Assembly (NCBI GenBank): GCA_903813345.2
Contig: CAIIXF020000004.1
Location: 13,600,196-13,664,195 of the forward strand
DNA length: 64,000 nt
Source of the DNA: Owenia fusiformis
Taxonomy: Eukaryota > Annelida > Polychaeta > Sabellida > Oweniidae
Direction of reading: 5' to 3'
Shown: positions 20,455 through 32,717 of the stretch, piece after piece
Layout: each line of letters starts with the position of its first letter
Numbering within the stretch: the stretch's first letter is position 1
The notes under the pieces: model-generated
The model's database searches: none
The model's input: only the letters and a program-made list of their open reading frames with translations
Told to the model about the DNA's origin: nothing
Translations under genes and position numbers: made by a program

Positions 20455-23400
20455 TGCTTACTTGCTTGCTCGCTTTCTCTCTTCCTTGCTTCTTCGCATC
20501 CTTCCTTCCTTGCTTCCTGGCTTCCTTCCTCGCTTCCTCACATCCTTCCTTCCTCGCTTCCTTCCATCCTTGCTTCCTTCCATCCTCGCTTCCTTCCTTC
20601 TTTGCTTCCTTGCTTCATTGCTTCCTTGCTTCCTCACTTCATTCTTTCGCTTCCTTTCTTTCTTGCTTCCTTCCTTGCTTCCCTCCTCCCTTCCTTCCTC
20701 GCTTCCTTCCTCGCTTCCTTCCTTCCTCGCTTCCTTGCTTCCTCGCATTCTTCCATCCTTCCTTCCTCGCTTCCTTCCTTCCATCCTTGCTTTCTTCCTT
20801 CCTTTCTTGCATCCTCCCTCCCTTCCTTGTTTCCTCCCTTCCTTGCTTCCTCACTTCCTACCTTCTTCGCTTCCTTGCATCCTTCCTTCCTCGCTTCGTT
20901 CCTTCCTTGCTTCCTTCCTTCCTTCCTTTCTTCCTCGCTTACTTCCTTCCTCGCATCCTTCCTTCCTTGCTTCCTCCTTTCCTTGCTTCCTTCCTTCTTC
21001 CTTGCTTCCTTCCTTGCTTCTTTCCCTCCTTGCTTCCTCGCTTCCTTTCTTCCTGGCTTCCTTCCTTCCTTGCTTCCTCGCTTCCTTCCTTCCTGGCTTC
21101 CTTCCTTCCTTGCTTCTTTCCTTCCTTGCTTCCTCCTTTCCTTGCTTCCTCCCTTCCTTGCTTTTTCCCCTCCTTGCTTCCTCGCTTCCTTTCTTCCTGG
21201 CTTCCTTCCTTCCTTGCTTCCTCGCTTCTTTCCTTCCTCGTTTCCTTCCTTCCTTGCTTCCTTCCTTCCTGGCTTCCTTCCTTCCTTGCTTCCTCGCTTC
21301 TTTCCTTCCTCGCTTCCTTCCTTCCTTGCTTCTTTCCTTTCTCGCTTCCTACCTTCCTTTCTTCCTCGCCTCTTCTTTTCTTGCTTCCTTCCTTCTTTGC
21401 TTCCTTCCTTCCTCGCATCTTTCCTTCCTCGCTTGCTTCCCACCTTGCTTCCTCGCTTCCTTCCCTCCTCGCTTCCTTCCTCCCTCGCCTCTTCTTTTCT
21501 TGCTTCCTTCCTTCCTTCCTTGCTTCCTCGCTTCCTTCCGTCCTTGCATATTTCCTTCCTCATCCTTCCTACCTTGCTTCCTCGCTTCCTTCCCTCCTTG
21601 CTTCCTCGCTTCCTTCCTTCCTCACTTCCTTCCTTCCTTCCTTGCTTTTATCCTACCTCGCTCCTTTCTTTCCTCCTTCTTTGTTTCCTCGCTTTCTTCA
21701 TAAATTTCTTCCTCACTTCCTTTCCTCCTTCCTTCCTTGCTTCATGCCTTCCTTCCATGCTTCCTCGCTTCCTTCCTTGCTTTTTTCCTTGCTTCCTTCT
21801 TTCCTTCCCTGTCGCTTCCTTCCTTCCTCACTTCCCTCCTTCATTTCTTGCTTCCTTCCTTCCTCGCTTCCTTTTTCCTCCTTCCTTGCATCCTCGATTT
21901 CTTCGTTTTTTCCTCGCGTCCTTCCTTTTTCGCTTCATTCCTTCCTTGCTTCCTCGCTTCGTCCCTCGCTTCCTTCTCTCCTCCTTCCTTGCTTCCTCGC
22001 TTTCTTCTTTCCTTGCTTCCTTGATTCCTTCCTTCCTCACTTGCATCCTCCTTTCCTTGCTTCCTCCCTTCCTCCTTTCCTCCTTCCTTGCTTCCTCGTT
22101 TCATTCATTCTTTCCTCACGTTGTTCTTTTGTCGCTTCATTCCCTCCTTCCCTCCTTGCTTCCTTGCTTTCTCGCCTTCTTCTTTCTTTCCTTACTTACT
22201 TCCTTCCTTGCTTTTTCCTTCTTTCCTTTCTTGCGTCTTTGCTTGCTTCCTTCCTTCCTTGATTCATCGTTTCCTTCCTTCTTTGCTTCCTGGCTTCCTT
22301 TCTTCCTCGTTCCCTTCCTTGCTTCCTTCCTTGCTTCCTCAGTTCCTTCCTTCCTTGCTTCCTCGAATCGTTCCTTCCTTGTTCCTTCGCTTCCGTCCTT
22401 TCTTTCTTCCTCAGTTCCTTCCTTCCTTGCTTCCTCGCTTTCTTTCCTCATCGCTTTCTCGTTTCCTTCCTTGCTTCCTTCCTTCTTTGCTTCCTCGCGT
22501 ACTTCCTTCCTCGCAATCTTTCCTTCCTCACTTCCTTCCTACCTTGCTTCCTCGCTTCATTCCTTCCTCGCTTCATTCCTTCCTTGCTTCCTCGCTTCCT
22601 TCTTTCCTCGTTTCCCTCCTTCCTTCCTTGCTTTTTTCCTTCCTCGCTCCCTTCTTTCCCCCTTCTTTGCTTCCTCGCTTCCTTCACAAATTTCTTCCTC
22701 ACTTCCTTCCTTTCTTCCTTCCTTCCTTGCTTCATTCCCTCCTTCCATGCTTCCTCGCTTTCTTCCTTGCTTCCTCGCTTTCTTCTTTCCATCCTTCCTC
22801 GCTTCCTTCTTTCCTCATCCCTTGCTTCCTCGCTTCTTTCGTTTTTTTCCTCGCCTCCTTCCTTTCTCGCTCCATTCCTTTCTTGCTTCCTCGCTTCCAT
22901 CTTTCCTCCTTCATTGCTTCCTCGCTTCCATCTTTCCTTGCTTCATCGCTTCTTTCCTTCCTCACTTCCCTCTTTCCTTCCTTGCTTCCTTCCTTCCTCA
23001 CTTCTTCCTTTACTCCTTCCTTGCTTCCTCGTTTCCTTTATTCTTTCCTCGTGTCCTTCTTTTCTCGCTTCATTTCTTCATTGTTTTCTTCTCTCCTTGC
23101 TTCCTTGCATTCTCGCCTTCTTCCTTCCTTCCTTACTTCCTTGCTTTTTCCTTCCTTTCTTTGCGTCTTTGCTTGCTTCCTTCCTTCCTTCCTTGCTTTC
23201 TCGTTTCCTTCCTTCTTTGCTTCCTGGCTTCCTTTCTTCCTCGCTTCCTTACTTGCTAGCTTCCCTGCTTAATTCTTAACTCGCATCGTTCCTTTCTTGC
23301 TCCCTCAGTTCCTTCCTTTCTTCCTCAGTTGCTTCCTTGCTTGCTTCCTCGCTTTCTTCCCCCCTCGCTTTCTCGTTTCCTTGCTTCCTTCATTGCTTCT

Positions 23401-23560
23401 TTCCTTCCCTCCTTCCTTCCTTTTTCCTTCCTTGCTAACTTATATTATTCCCACCTTCACTTCCTCGATTTACTTCCTCCATTCCTTCTTTACTTGCTTA
23501 CTCAATTACTTACTTTGTTGCTTGTTTACTTCCTCACGTCCTTGCTTGCTTTCTTGATTA
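20455..23560. repeat. ~3.1-kb polypyrimidine tract (TTCC/CTTGCTTCCTCG repeats)
   Basis: Almost pure pyrimidine on the plus strand, broken mainly by single G at regular intervals, as degenerate ~20-bp units such as cttccttccttgcttcctcg. Long open frames occur in all six frames because the repeat lacks stops; they read LPSFLASF or EEGRKEARK and are artefacts. The tract lies inside the 19365-24983 element. Confidence 0.93.
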
Positions 23561-23599
23561 TTTATATTCTTTCATATGGCAGTGGAAAGACAAATTTTG

Positions 23600-24215
23600 A
23601 TGAAAACCTGCAAACGAACAAACGAACGAGGAAAGAATGCACGGATGGACAGAAGAAGAGCCGAAAAAACAATGAATGAACAAACGGACGGATAGGGGGC
23701 CAAAAGAACGCATGAAGGAAAGATAGAAGAAAACAATTTACAAAAGATCGAACCCATGCACGCAAGAACGTAGTTACAAACAAACGCACGAATGAACGCA
23801 CGCAGGAACGAACATACAAACGAACGCAAAAAGAACGAACAGACGAACGCACACATGAATGGACGGTTGAACGAAAGCACGCACGGACGAACGGACGCCT
23901 AGACGGACGAACCCATGAACCTATGAAGGGCAGTCAGACGAAAGCAAGCACAAACGGACGGTCAGACGAACGCATGCGCACACAAACGGACGAACAATCG
24001 CACGAACGGATGCACGCACGAACGAACGAATGGACGGTCGGACGAACGCTATCACGAACGCATGGTTGGGCGATGCACGCACGAACGAACAATCGGTCGG
24101 ATGAACGCACGCATGAATGAACGGACCGTCGGACGAACGCACGGTCAGATGAACGCACGCACGAACGAACGGTCGGTCGAATGCACGCACGAATGAACGG
24201 TCGGACAAAGAAACC
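23600..24215. repeat. Degenerate ACGA/AACG simple-repeat block
   Basis: Purine-biased runs of gaacgaacg, gcacgaacgaacgg and ggacgaacgcacg. It sits directly next to the polypyrimidine tract and inside the same element. Open frames here (for example 23923-24120 and the minus frames) are repeat translations. Confidence 0.85.
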
Positions 24216-24988
24216 AATGAAATATATGTGTCCTCAGAAGTATAATCCTTGGAATAGTGAATTATGTAGAATGTACATTTAACTCCGAAATGTACAATGT
24301 CTATTTACATATAAAAATTCGATCATGCCGCTGACAGATGGATTAGACTGCCTGAAGTTGAAGAAGAAATATTTGTGATGTTGTCATAGAATGATATGTT
24401 ATGTGATTGTCATTAAAACGTTATCGTATACGTTCATATAAAGAAGCTCACTATATTCATGGAATATTGATGAAGCTTTCCTCGTGATCGAAGCGGGTAG
24501 TTGTGGAATTTGCTCGTGTTTTCAGCGGGGTCTCCTCATGTTTTCAGCGGGGCCTCCTCATGTTTTCAGCGGGGCCACTGGAACACCTTTAATAATGTAT
24601 TTCGACCCCCATGGCAGGTGTCATTGTCCAGTAACTTTTCAATACAGACCATCTTGATCTGATATTTATTATGGAGTATGTAAATCGTATTTATTGCCTT
24701 TATTTTAACGATAAAGGTAATATATGAACAGTAAATTGTGCAAACGTGCATGTTGACGCCCCTTTCCTTCATGCAAGTAAAAAATAATCATTTTTCATGT
24801 CATTTTTTGTCAAATATATCTGTTTTCTAAGTTTTGCTGGAATATCAAAGAACGGTAATAAGTATTTTCATCCTTTTGGTTCATTTTCCAAAGTGATACA
24901 AATAAACAGGACTATGCTCGCGATTTCAGTGGGAACTTGCTCGCGACTTTTCAATCATAGCGGGGCTTTAGATACTACCCGTGATATG

Positions 24989-26284
24989 TATTTCTATATA
25001 ATAAATATGAATTCAAATGTACAATTCAGGGAAACTAATAATGTTACAAAATGGTTCGAGAGGATGATGCATCAATTATTTAGCATACAGGTTTTTAAGG
25101 TATACAAACTCTTGTGTGAATGAAAAATTTATCCCTCACCCTCTTCCCTCGACATAAGACTGCATTTTTTATTCAAACTTCAAACAATTACAAAACAATA
25201 AGACGAATAAATCTGAAATATGGAACCCTTGCAGGTCATATCTCAATTATTACCTGCATTGATGGGCTTATAGTCTCGATTGTTTTAGAGGGAGGTCTTA
25301 TAACAGGATCTTAAGAGGTTCTGGACAAATAATTTGATTCTGGACTTGTCATATTTTTTTTCAACGAAATCACATCCAAGGGTTGAATTTTTATTAGCTA
25401 TTTAGAGAGTGAGTCCTGCCTAGTATTAATTTCAATAAAAAAGTTAAAATAGAACCCTATTTGAGAGTCAATCTAATACTTACATTACATTGATAAATTA
25501 AGGCAAATCCTGAAATATTTTTAAAGTGCATTTTTTATAAAATATTATCCAGCAAGTATTTAGATGAAACGGTCTTATTTAGATACAAATCATAACATGA
25601 TGATATTTTTCATTAAACATTTTTCAATGAAATTCAATTCAAGGGTCAAGATAAAACGAGCTAATTTAGGTGAAAACCCTTACATAATGATGTGTTTTCA
25701 TAACTTCTTTCATAAAATTCCATCAAGGGGTGAAGATAAAATGATCGAATTTAAGTGATTTAGGATCACGAGGATATGTTTTCTTTGATATTTTCTATGA
25801 AATCCCATCCAATGGTCAAGGTAAAATTTTGATTCTGATTTGGTATTAGGTCACGTGTTCGAAAGATCCATATAAAGCCCATAGAACCATATAGGAACGT
25901 CATTTTGAATGTCACGTGATAGATCCATATAAGGCTTTTAGAACCATGTATGGAAAGATGAGGGGAAGCCCCTGACACCTGTTTCACGATTTTATCCGAA
26001 CGTTGTTCGGATCATTTCGGTTTTTATGCACTTCATTATTGTACCGAAGTTTTCCGATTCGATTCGTCGTATTTCGGAATCCTGGTGACAATTCTATACT
26101 CCATTGGAGTATTTTTGACCTACTTCTTATGACGGAAATTCCCGAACCTTGTTCGGATTAATCCGGATTTTCTGACCTACTTTATCTACCGAGATTTCAC
26201 GAGTTAACATTCGTCTCATTCCGGAATCCTGGTGACAATTTTATACTCTTTTGGAGTATTTTTGATCTACTTTTTCTTGACAAC
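24989..26284. other. Non-coding, small repeats
   Basis: 25860-25960 resembles the 70-bp satellite (gatccatata...aggcttttagaaccat). Around 26080-26280 a ~150-bp unit is partly duplicated (cggaatcctggtgacaatt twice). Otherwise there is AT-rich sequence without an identifiable gene. Confidence 0.5.
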
Positions 26285-26690
26285 AAGCAAATCAAAAAGT
26301 TCGACATGAACGGGTCTCGATCAACTAACCTAGACATGGAAGCCAGGCACGCTAACCATGAGGCCAACGAGCTACCGATATGAAAGAACAAAAGTATTAT
26401 ATATTTATACCGAGCGTCAATTCAAAATGATCCTCACTTAAATACGACTCGTCAGTTGTATCGAGAATAGTAGAACGCCTATGGCGCTAGTGAATAACCA
26501 AGTCCCAGGTGAGTGGTTCGTATCCCTCCGTGATATACTATTTTTGTTTTATTAAATACGACAGAAAGGAGCAAGGTGTAGGTTGGAAACAAGACGTTAG
26601 TTTGTTTCAAAACTGTTTGGAAACATTAATCTCTGATAATTTCAGGTTTTCCACTCCTGAAGGGCCTCTAGATCTATGAAATTCAATAAT
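26285..26690. mobile_element. Two-headed tRNA-derived SINE, copy A
   Basis: Two tRNA-like modules point away from each other. Minus strand (about 26303-26378): box A tggcctcatggttagcgtgcc, box B gttgatcgagaccc. Plus strand (about 26465-26540): cctatggcgctagtgaataacc and box B ggttcgtatccc. The spacer is short and TA-rich. The same unit, inverted, is at 55172-55574. Pol III promoters of this kind mark SINEs; this pair could be one bidirectional family. Confidence 0.7.
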
Positions 26691-26785
26691 CCACTCAGTA
26701 AAAATACGATTTCTCTGCAACCTGATGTCCAATCAAGATCATTCAAATATATATGTGTTCCTGACACGTTTGGGTGTCCGGGAAT
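26690..26785 (+). repeat. Outer inverted repeat (left) around the Mutator-like element
   Basis: ccactcagtaaaaatacgat... is the inverse of 29435-29525, with about 85-90% agreement by eye. It encloses the 26805-27777 element and the following 1.6 kb, so it may be the end of a larger foldback element. Confidence 0.65.
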
Positions 26786-26804
26786 AAAATAGCTTGTGAA
26801 AACT

Positions 26805-27777
26805 GGCTTTGTATAAAAAACCTCCTACCTCATACCCACCTACCCACGTACGTGGGACATAATACAGTCTTTGAAGGGTTCAATTTTAAAGATCTTAGCC
26901 TTACTCGAGTCTCTAGCTTACAGCTAGACGAAACTTCATTGATTTCGTATGTACTGTGCTACACGCACCTACACGCACCTAGAACTCATTTTTAATAAAT
27001 TTTATAAATATTTTTAAGAATATTAATCATATTTAGGATGAAGCGTTGCTTGTCTGGATTTAGATATTTCAAAATTTCATTTCGGAGTTTGACACAAGGT
27101 GAAATTTTCTCGCTGCAGCTAAAAATGGCTTCCGGTTCTGGACGTGAATAACATTTGAAATTATTCTCGCTTTAAGAAATCAAATATAACAATAGATTCA
27201 GACGGGGATGTGAGCTGATGTTCTTCAAATCTATACATAAAGGTATATTTCATATTATTATGCCATATTTACTGTGCGTGTGACACAATGATTTACACTA
27301 TTTATAATACTAAGGCAGCTCAATCTTCCTCCTCAAAGCCGGAATATAGAGAAGGCTTTGGACCGAAGTAATCTTAGCCTATTAAATCTTAGTTTATGAC
27401 GAATTATAGAAGCATTTGTAACGATCCTTGATAGCAAGTTGCTACTACATCCCAGCTGGGTTCGATTCCCACTCGGAGCATCGAATTTAGCACACTTTCT
27501 TTAAATTTCTTTATCTGGCTTGTTGGACCTATGGTCGCGGTCGTTAGTTATTTATTCCCCCGGGGCGCGCTCGGGTCAACATTAAAATGCATCCACATGC
27601 CTTTATTTATGGATCTGTCATCTGTCTGTATAAAACAAAGCCGGAATTGTAGAAATGTTAATACTTTGAGCTATTTTGAGATTTAATAATCATTAAAATT
27701 GAACCCTTCAATGACTGTATCATATTCCACGTAGGTGGGTAGGTGGGTATGAGGTAGGAGGTTTTTTATACAAAGCC
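26805..27777. mobile_element. Mutator-like non-autonomous element, 973 bp
   Basis: Inverse ends GGCTTTGTATAAAAAACC and GGTTTTTTATACAAAGCC, with about 90-bp arms containing the ccacctaccca block. Perfect 9-bp target duplication GTGAAAACT at 26796-26804 and 27778-27786. Long ends with 8-10-bp duplications are the Mutator/MULE pattern. It has no transposase. A box-B-like ggttcgattccc at about 27461-27472 hints at a captured tRNA-type fragment. Confidence 0.83.
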
Positions 27778-27786
27778 GTGAAAACT

Positions 27787-29434
27787 ATATACAAAAGTGT
27801 TCCAGAGACCCTTATCTACTTGGCTAAGGTTTTATTTGAAGATACATTGCCTTATTAAGCAGGTAGAGGGGCATACAGAACACGGAAGCAAATGCTATGT
27901 TGAAAATTTTCTATATTTCAATTTGAACCTGTGTTTACATGTCACGTAGGCCAGTGTTTTATATGGGGATTATATGTACTTTACTTGTTTACATGTCCAG
28001 TGGTTTCAGTAACTTTCTGCACAAGGGGCAGATGAAAAAACAAGAGGCGCCATTCAAAACAACCAATTTTACACTCCCGGAAATGCAAATTCTTGTCCAT
28101 TGACAGAAAGTGGACAGATGAACAAGGGCATGGAAGGCTTTGCCAAAAATGATATAAAATTCTGATGTGCATTATATTTAAAAGACAATGTATCTGAACT
28201 ACAATATTATTCTACAGTCAATCAAAGTTTTGAACTTTTAATCCTATTTAGAGGTGATTTAAAAGATGTCCAGGATTTTACTTTTTGCAGGTTTGTCAAA
28301 GTCATTTCCCCATGTGATATTGGCTCAATTGGATTTACCACAAGACATGGGCTACACAAATGACACCTTGAACTGTGGTGACTATGGCAACTTATATAGA
28401 ATGTCATTTACCTTTTATAAGATAACTGACCCTTACATAGGATGCAGTTTACAAATTCAAATGCATCTGCTGAATTGGACACTTTTAATATTTTGCAACC
28501 TAAGTGACCTCATCGTGACATCATTTAGGTGGCAACATTTCTCCTTGTCTATCTTTTTCTATGCTAAACTAAAAAGATAAACCAATGTTGACTGTCTAAC
28601 CAGGTTAAAAGGATGAATATTACCATTGGTTTCTGTGAGAACTAAAATTTCGAAATGCATTTGCCCTGAACCACTTTCATCCATGAATGAGTTTAATGCT
28701 CGCGTATTTATCAACCAATTTCCTTAATTTTGTCGGCAATAAACAAGTGAGGATGAATGATATGCATCGATGTGAATTATGTGTTACTGTAACCTCTCAA
28801 AGGTACTTTTTAATAAATTCTTGATATTTTGAACAAAAGGTCCTTCAAAAAAAATAATTCTGAAATTAATAAAAAGTTTCACATTTCACACGTTGATAAT
28901 ATTGGATAAAAAATAAGCCAAAGTTTATATTGGACCTTTAACTGATTAATACAAGTTTACACCCATTGGAAAGATGCACTGTGACTGGTTGAACAGAGTA
29001 CATTTATCACATACATTTATCTGCATGTCCCACGGAAAATAAGGTACAAATCATATACAAGGAAGTGCAAAATAAGATCCTAAATAAAATGAAGGATAGT
29101 CTATAGAACACTTAATTTTCCCCAAACTTAGACAATATTTGGCTTCTGACAAACGGCGAATTATCGAAAACAAACGGCGATTTTAGGCACTCGCCCCCTG
29201 CTATTGAAAGCCCAGCATGAACGTAAATCATTACATGAAATCTGCATTCTTCTGGGTTTAATCTGGGTTTGTATTGTCTTATTGGGGCTTTTCGACTTTA
29301 AAACAAACCCTACCTAAATGGATTGTGTCTCGGGAACGTTTTTGTAAATAGTTATTATAAACAATTCTGAAAGAATATCACATATTTTTGTCTTCCCGAT
29401 TTCAGTCATGAATTACGTCAATTTCTCGTGCAAA
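27787..29434. other. No gene recognised
   Basis: AT-rich sequence with scattered small open frames. The frame at 28266-28580 (104 codons) has no domain, and CGDYGNL inside it is a chance look-alike of a protease motif. I see no repeat partner elsewhere. Confidence 0.4.
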
Positions 29435-29525
29435 CATTGGGATGCCCGAACGTGTCAGGAACATATAGATACTCGAATGATGTTGATTGAACATCAGGGT
29501 GCAGAGAAATCGTAATTTTACTGAG
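29435..29525 (-). repeat. Outer inverted repeat (right)
   Basis: Inverse partner of 26690-26785, ending aattttactgagtgg. Together they bracket 26.7-29.5 kb. Confidence 0.65.
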
Positions 29526-32045
29526 TGGCTTCACGAAAAAATAAGCAGCACTTTAGGCCACCTTAAATATACTCGGGGTGGAAGGTGTGAGAATTGTGCA
29601 GAAAATGACTTTGTGAGCTGGATGGAGTTTCTCTGTATTTTTCATTCTATTAAGGTTTCCTGCATAAGGGATTTCGCCTGCGAAGCATAGAACTCTTGCG
29701 AACATATCTAAATATTGGTCCGAAGAAGACATACCTTGTATTTTTTAGAAAAAAATTGGCTAAAAATGGAAACTACAAAAAGTCAAAATGTTCAACTCAA
29801 ACAAAATTCTAGCTATTTAATATTAACACTATGTATTATTTAATGTTTTTCAGATGTTAAAGGATCTTCATTAGTGTACTAGTGTCTAGAAATAAGATAA
29901 TTAAGGACAAAATTTGGCATTTTTGATCATTTTCGCTTTCAGCAGTAACATATAGTTCCTTATATCTTGAGTTTAATGTTGACTGGTTGTTGCAATTTTC
30001 ATTAAATCTATGCTTGTACATGTCTTCTTCCATTTAAGATACAAAAAATGTATATTGGACCACCAATGGTCATATTAGAGCTTTCAGATCTCCCCTACCC
30101 CATTTATTATGAAAAATTACTGAAACATATGAAAATATAAAATAACTTGAATTCATAAACTTTAACAATGTTGTAGCTATTCTATATCAATATTATGTAT
30201 TATTTAATGTTTTTCAGATATTTCAGAACCTTTATTGGTATACAAGTGCCTAGAAATGAGACATTTAAGGACAAAACTTGGCATTTTTTAAAATCATTTT
30301 GGCTTTCAGCAGTAACATATAGTTCCTCATATATTGAGTTTTATGCTTACTGGTTGTTGCAATTTTAATCAAATCTGTTCTTGTAGATGTCTTCTTCCAT
30401 TTAAGGTATAGGAAATGTATAGTGGACTAACAATGGTCATATTAGAGCTTTCAGATCTCCCCTACCCCATTTATCATGAAAAATTAAAGAAAAATATGAA
30501 AATATAAAATAACTTGAAACTATAAACTTTAATAAAGTTGCAGCTATTCTATATCAATATTATGTGTTATTTAATGTTTTTTTAGATATTTCAGAACCTT
30601 TATTGGTAAATTAGTGCCTAGAAATGAGACATTTAAGGACAAAACATGGCCTTTCTCTCCATTTTCGCTTTCAGCAATAACATATAGGTCCTTATATATT
30701 GAGTTTAATGCTGACTGGTAGGTGCATTCTTAGTCAAAGTTGTTCTTGTAGATGTCTTCTTTCATTTAAGATATAAAAAATGTATAGTGGATGACCAATG
30801 TTCATAGTAGAGCTTTCAGATCTCCCCTACCCCATTTATTAGGAAAAATGACCGGAAATATTAATAAAAAGTAAAATAACTTCAAATTATGAACTTTTAC
30901 AAAGTTGTACCTATTTTATGTTGATACTATGTATTATTTAATCTTTTTCTGATGTTTCAGGACCCTCATTAGTATTCTAATGCCTAGAAATGAGATATTT
31001 AAGGACAAAACTTGGCTTTTTTTCATTTTCGCTTTCAGCAATAACACATATGTCCCTATATCTTGAGTTTTATGCTGACTGGTTGGTGCATTCTTTGTCA
31101 GATCTGTTCTTGTACATGTCTTCTTCCATTTAGGATATCGAAAATGTATATTGGACAACCAATGTTGATATTATAGCTTTCATGTCTCCCCTGCCCCATT
31201 TATAATATAAATGAAAAAGTAATTTCCAATCATAAACTTTAACAAAATTGTAGCTATTCTCTATCAATACTATGTATTATTTAATGTAACCTTCATTTGA
31301 TTACATGTGTCTAAAATTTGGCATTTTTAGCAATCTGCTTTTAGCAGTATCATATAATTTTCCACAATTATAATTCTTTGATGATAGATTCATATATGCT
31401 TTTTATTGAATCTGTCTTTTCTGATTTAAGTTAAAGAAAATGTATGTAAGACAACGAATGTTTTTATTAGAGGTCTAAGATCTGCCCTCCACCAATAAAT
31501 GAGAAGAACAACACAAATGTTATTATTGCATGTTAACATTCTTAAACTTTTCAAAAGTTTAGCACATTTATTAGCACACTAAAATCAAAAAATGACACAT
31601 AAATGGGCAAAATGACCAATTTTTCACTTTCAGCAATAGTTGTTTATATTTTTAGTTGGATGGTGATTAGTTGACATATTTTAGATCATATATATTCAAT
31701 TATGTGTCTTGTTATCTTCAAATCATGGAAAATGTGTTTTAAACACAAATATACATATTAGAGATAAAATTACTACACTACCATATTTTTAAAAGATTAC
31801 TCAAAAATAGAATAATGTGAAATAATTTTGTAATTTCACAGTTTACTCTCATATGAATCAAAAGATATGTCTCTATATAAACATGATTGTTCACAACTCT
31901 CGAACTTAATCCAGCAACAGCCTGATTTTTCAAATCTCCCTGGTTCTATGTTAGAGCTGCATTTAAGTCATTTTAAAGGTCTAAGTTGCTCATGACACCA
32001 CAAGCTATATATTCAGATATGTAATATAAGATCTCTAAATAATTT

Positions 32046-32303
32046 TTATAGTTCTGAGAAACTCATCCTTAAATATTGTCCAACAATGTGCACTATGTTG
32101 TTCATTGCCTCATGGACAAGTAGCAATACACCCTTGACTAGAAACTTTGTATTTGCAATTTTCGGTGCCTTTTGCCATTTTACATTTCCGAATTGCCAAG
32201 GACATATGTTTCTTGTGTTGCTACGAAGGTTTGTTTGTGAATACTGGTACAAGACACCCATCTTTGATATATCTTCAAATAGGTATTGCACTTTGAGATT
32301 CAT
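32046..32303 (-). pseudogene. Degraded coding fragment in palindromic element, downstream piece
   Basis: Open minus frame with NICPWQFGNVKWQKAPKIAN, in the same region and direction as 32393-32717. No family is recognised. Probably a remnant of the element's own protein. Confidence 0.25.
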
Positions 32304-32392
32304 ATAGTAATTTAGAATGCTACCTTGAAGGACATAAGAAACTTTAAGAGCTCTTTTTAACTCTCATCCTTCTTTGCAAGCAACATTCTGTA

Positions 32393-32560
32393 TCATCGAT
32401 CAGACTGAATACAAATTCTCTCAACATTGAACTCCTTTGTCTTGTCTGCAGCACTGTAACAGACATGGGCCATAAGGAGAGTGTCAACTTCTTCATGATC
32501 AGTATTTGATAGATAAGTTGCAACTATCAGTTTTGCAAAGTTCAATAGCAGCTCTTCCAT
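32393..32560 (-). pseudogene. Fragment with HEEVDTLLMAH motif, transposon-associated
   Basis: Starts MEELLLNFAKL and contains STYLSNTD-like ATYLSNTDHEEVDTLLMAH, then SAADKTKEFNVERICI, ending at a stop. A (H/Q)EEADTxxxxH motif followed by an S-DTDVLVL strand is common in transposon-borne proteins of marine invertebrates, a nuclease-like fold as I understand it. The DTDVLVL part is not visible here, so the gene is broken. Confidence 0.4.
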
Positions 32561-32615
32561 AAGTGAAATTCATCCCATTTTAGTAACATTGCTTCACAAA
32601 CCAAAGACAGCTTAC

Positions 32616-32717
32616 CATTTTGTAATCCTTTCCAAAATCATCTTGTTGGCTGTTCTTCATTTCACAATGTTTACATTTACCAAAATATCCCCAAGCCCAA
32701 TATCCACCATGAACTTC
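32616..32717 (-). pseudogene. Upstream exon-like fragment of the same gene
   Basis: A 34-codon open stretch (HGGYWAWGYFGKCKHCEMKN) ending at a good donor, atg|gtaagc, at 32615. KCKHC suggests a metal-binding pair. Stops lie just upstream. The direction and distance fit the HEEVDT fragment 56 bp further on. Confidence 0.35.

Larger units (their letters stand above)
19365..24983. mobile_element. 5.6-kb inverted-end element with CAC/GTG termini and 5-bp target duplication
   Basis: Left end CACGGGTAGTATCTAAAGCC and its inverse at the right end (…GGCTTTAGATACTACCCGTG) agree over about 65 bp with few changes. ATATG flanks both sides exactly (19360-19364 and 24984-24988). Subterminal arrays of a cccgctgaaaacatgagg motif lie at 19775-19870 and, inverted, at 24500-24575; such arrays often bind transposase. 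No transposase is present. CAC ends with a 5-bp duplication occur in the Transib/RAG superfamily, but the heptamer differs, so classification stays open. Confidence 0.82.

Noticed and set aside
20419-23259. 946-codon open frame and many overlapping long frames on both strands
   Set aside because: They are translations of a stop-free pyrimidine repeat, open in every frame with monotone LPSFLAS or KEGRKEA sequence; there is no independent coding evidence.
23562-24217. Frames rich in RSFVRAFVR or TNERTHE
   Set aside because: Products of the ACGA/AACG simple repeat, open in several frames at once.
27420-27485. A functional tRNA gene at the ggttcgattccc box
   Set aside because: No acceptor stem or anticodon arm can be formed convincingly; at most a tRNA-derived fragment inside the Mutator-like element.
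28340-28420. CGDYGNL as a possible catalytic-Ser motif of the upstream protease gene
   Set aside because: Ser is replaced, no other protease strands surround it, and several transposons lie in between; chance resemblance.
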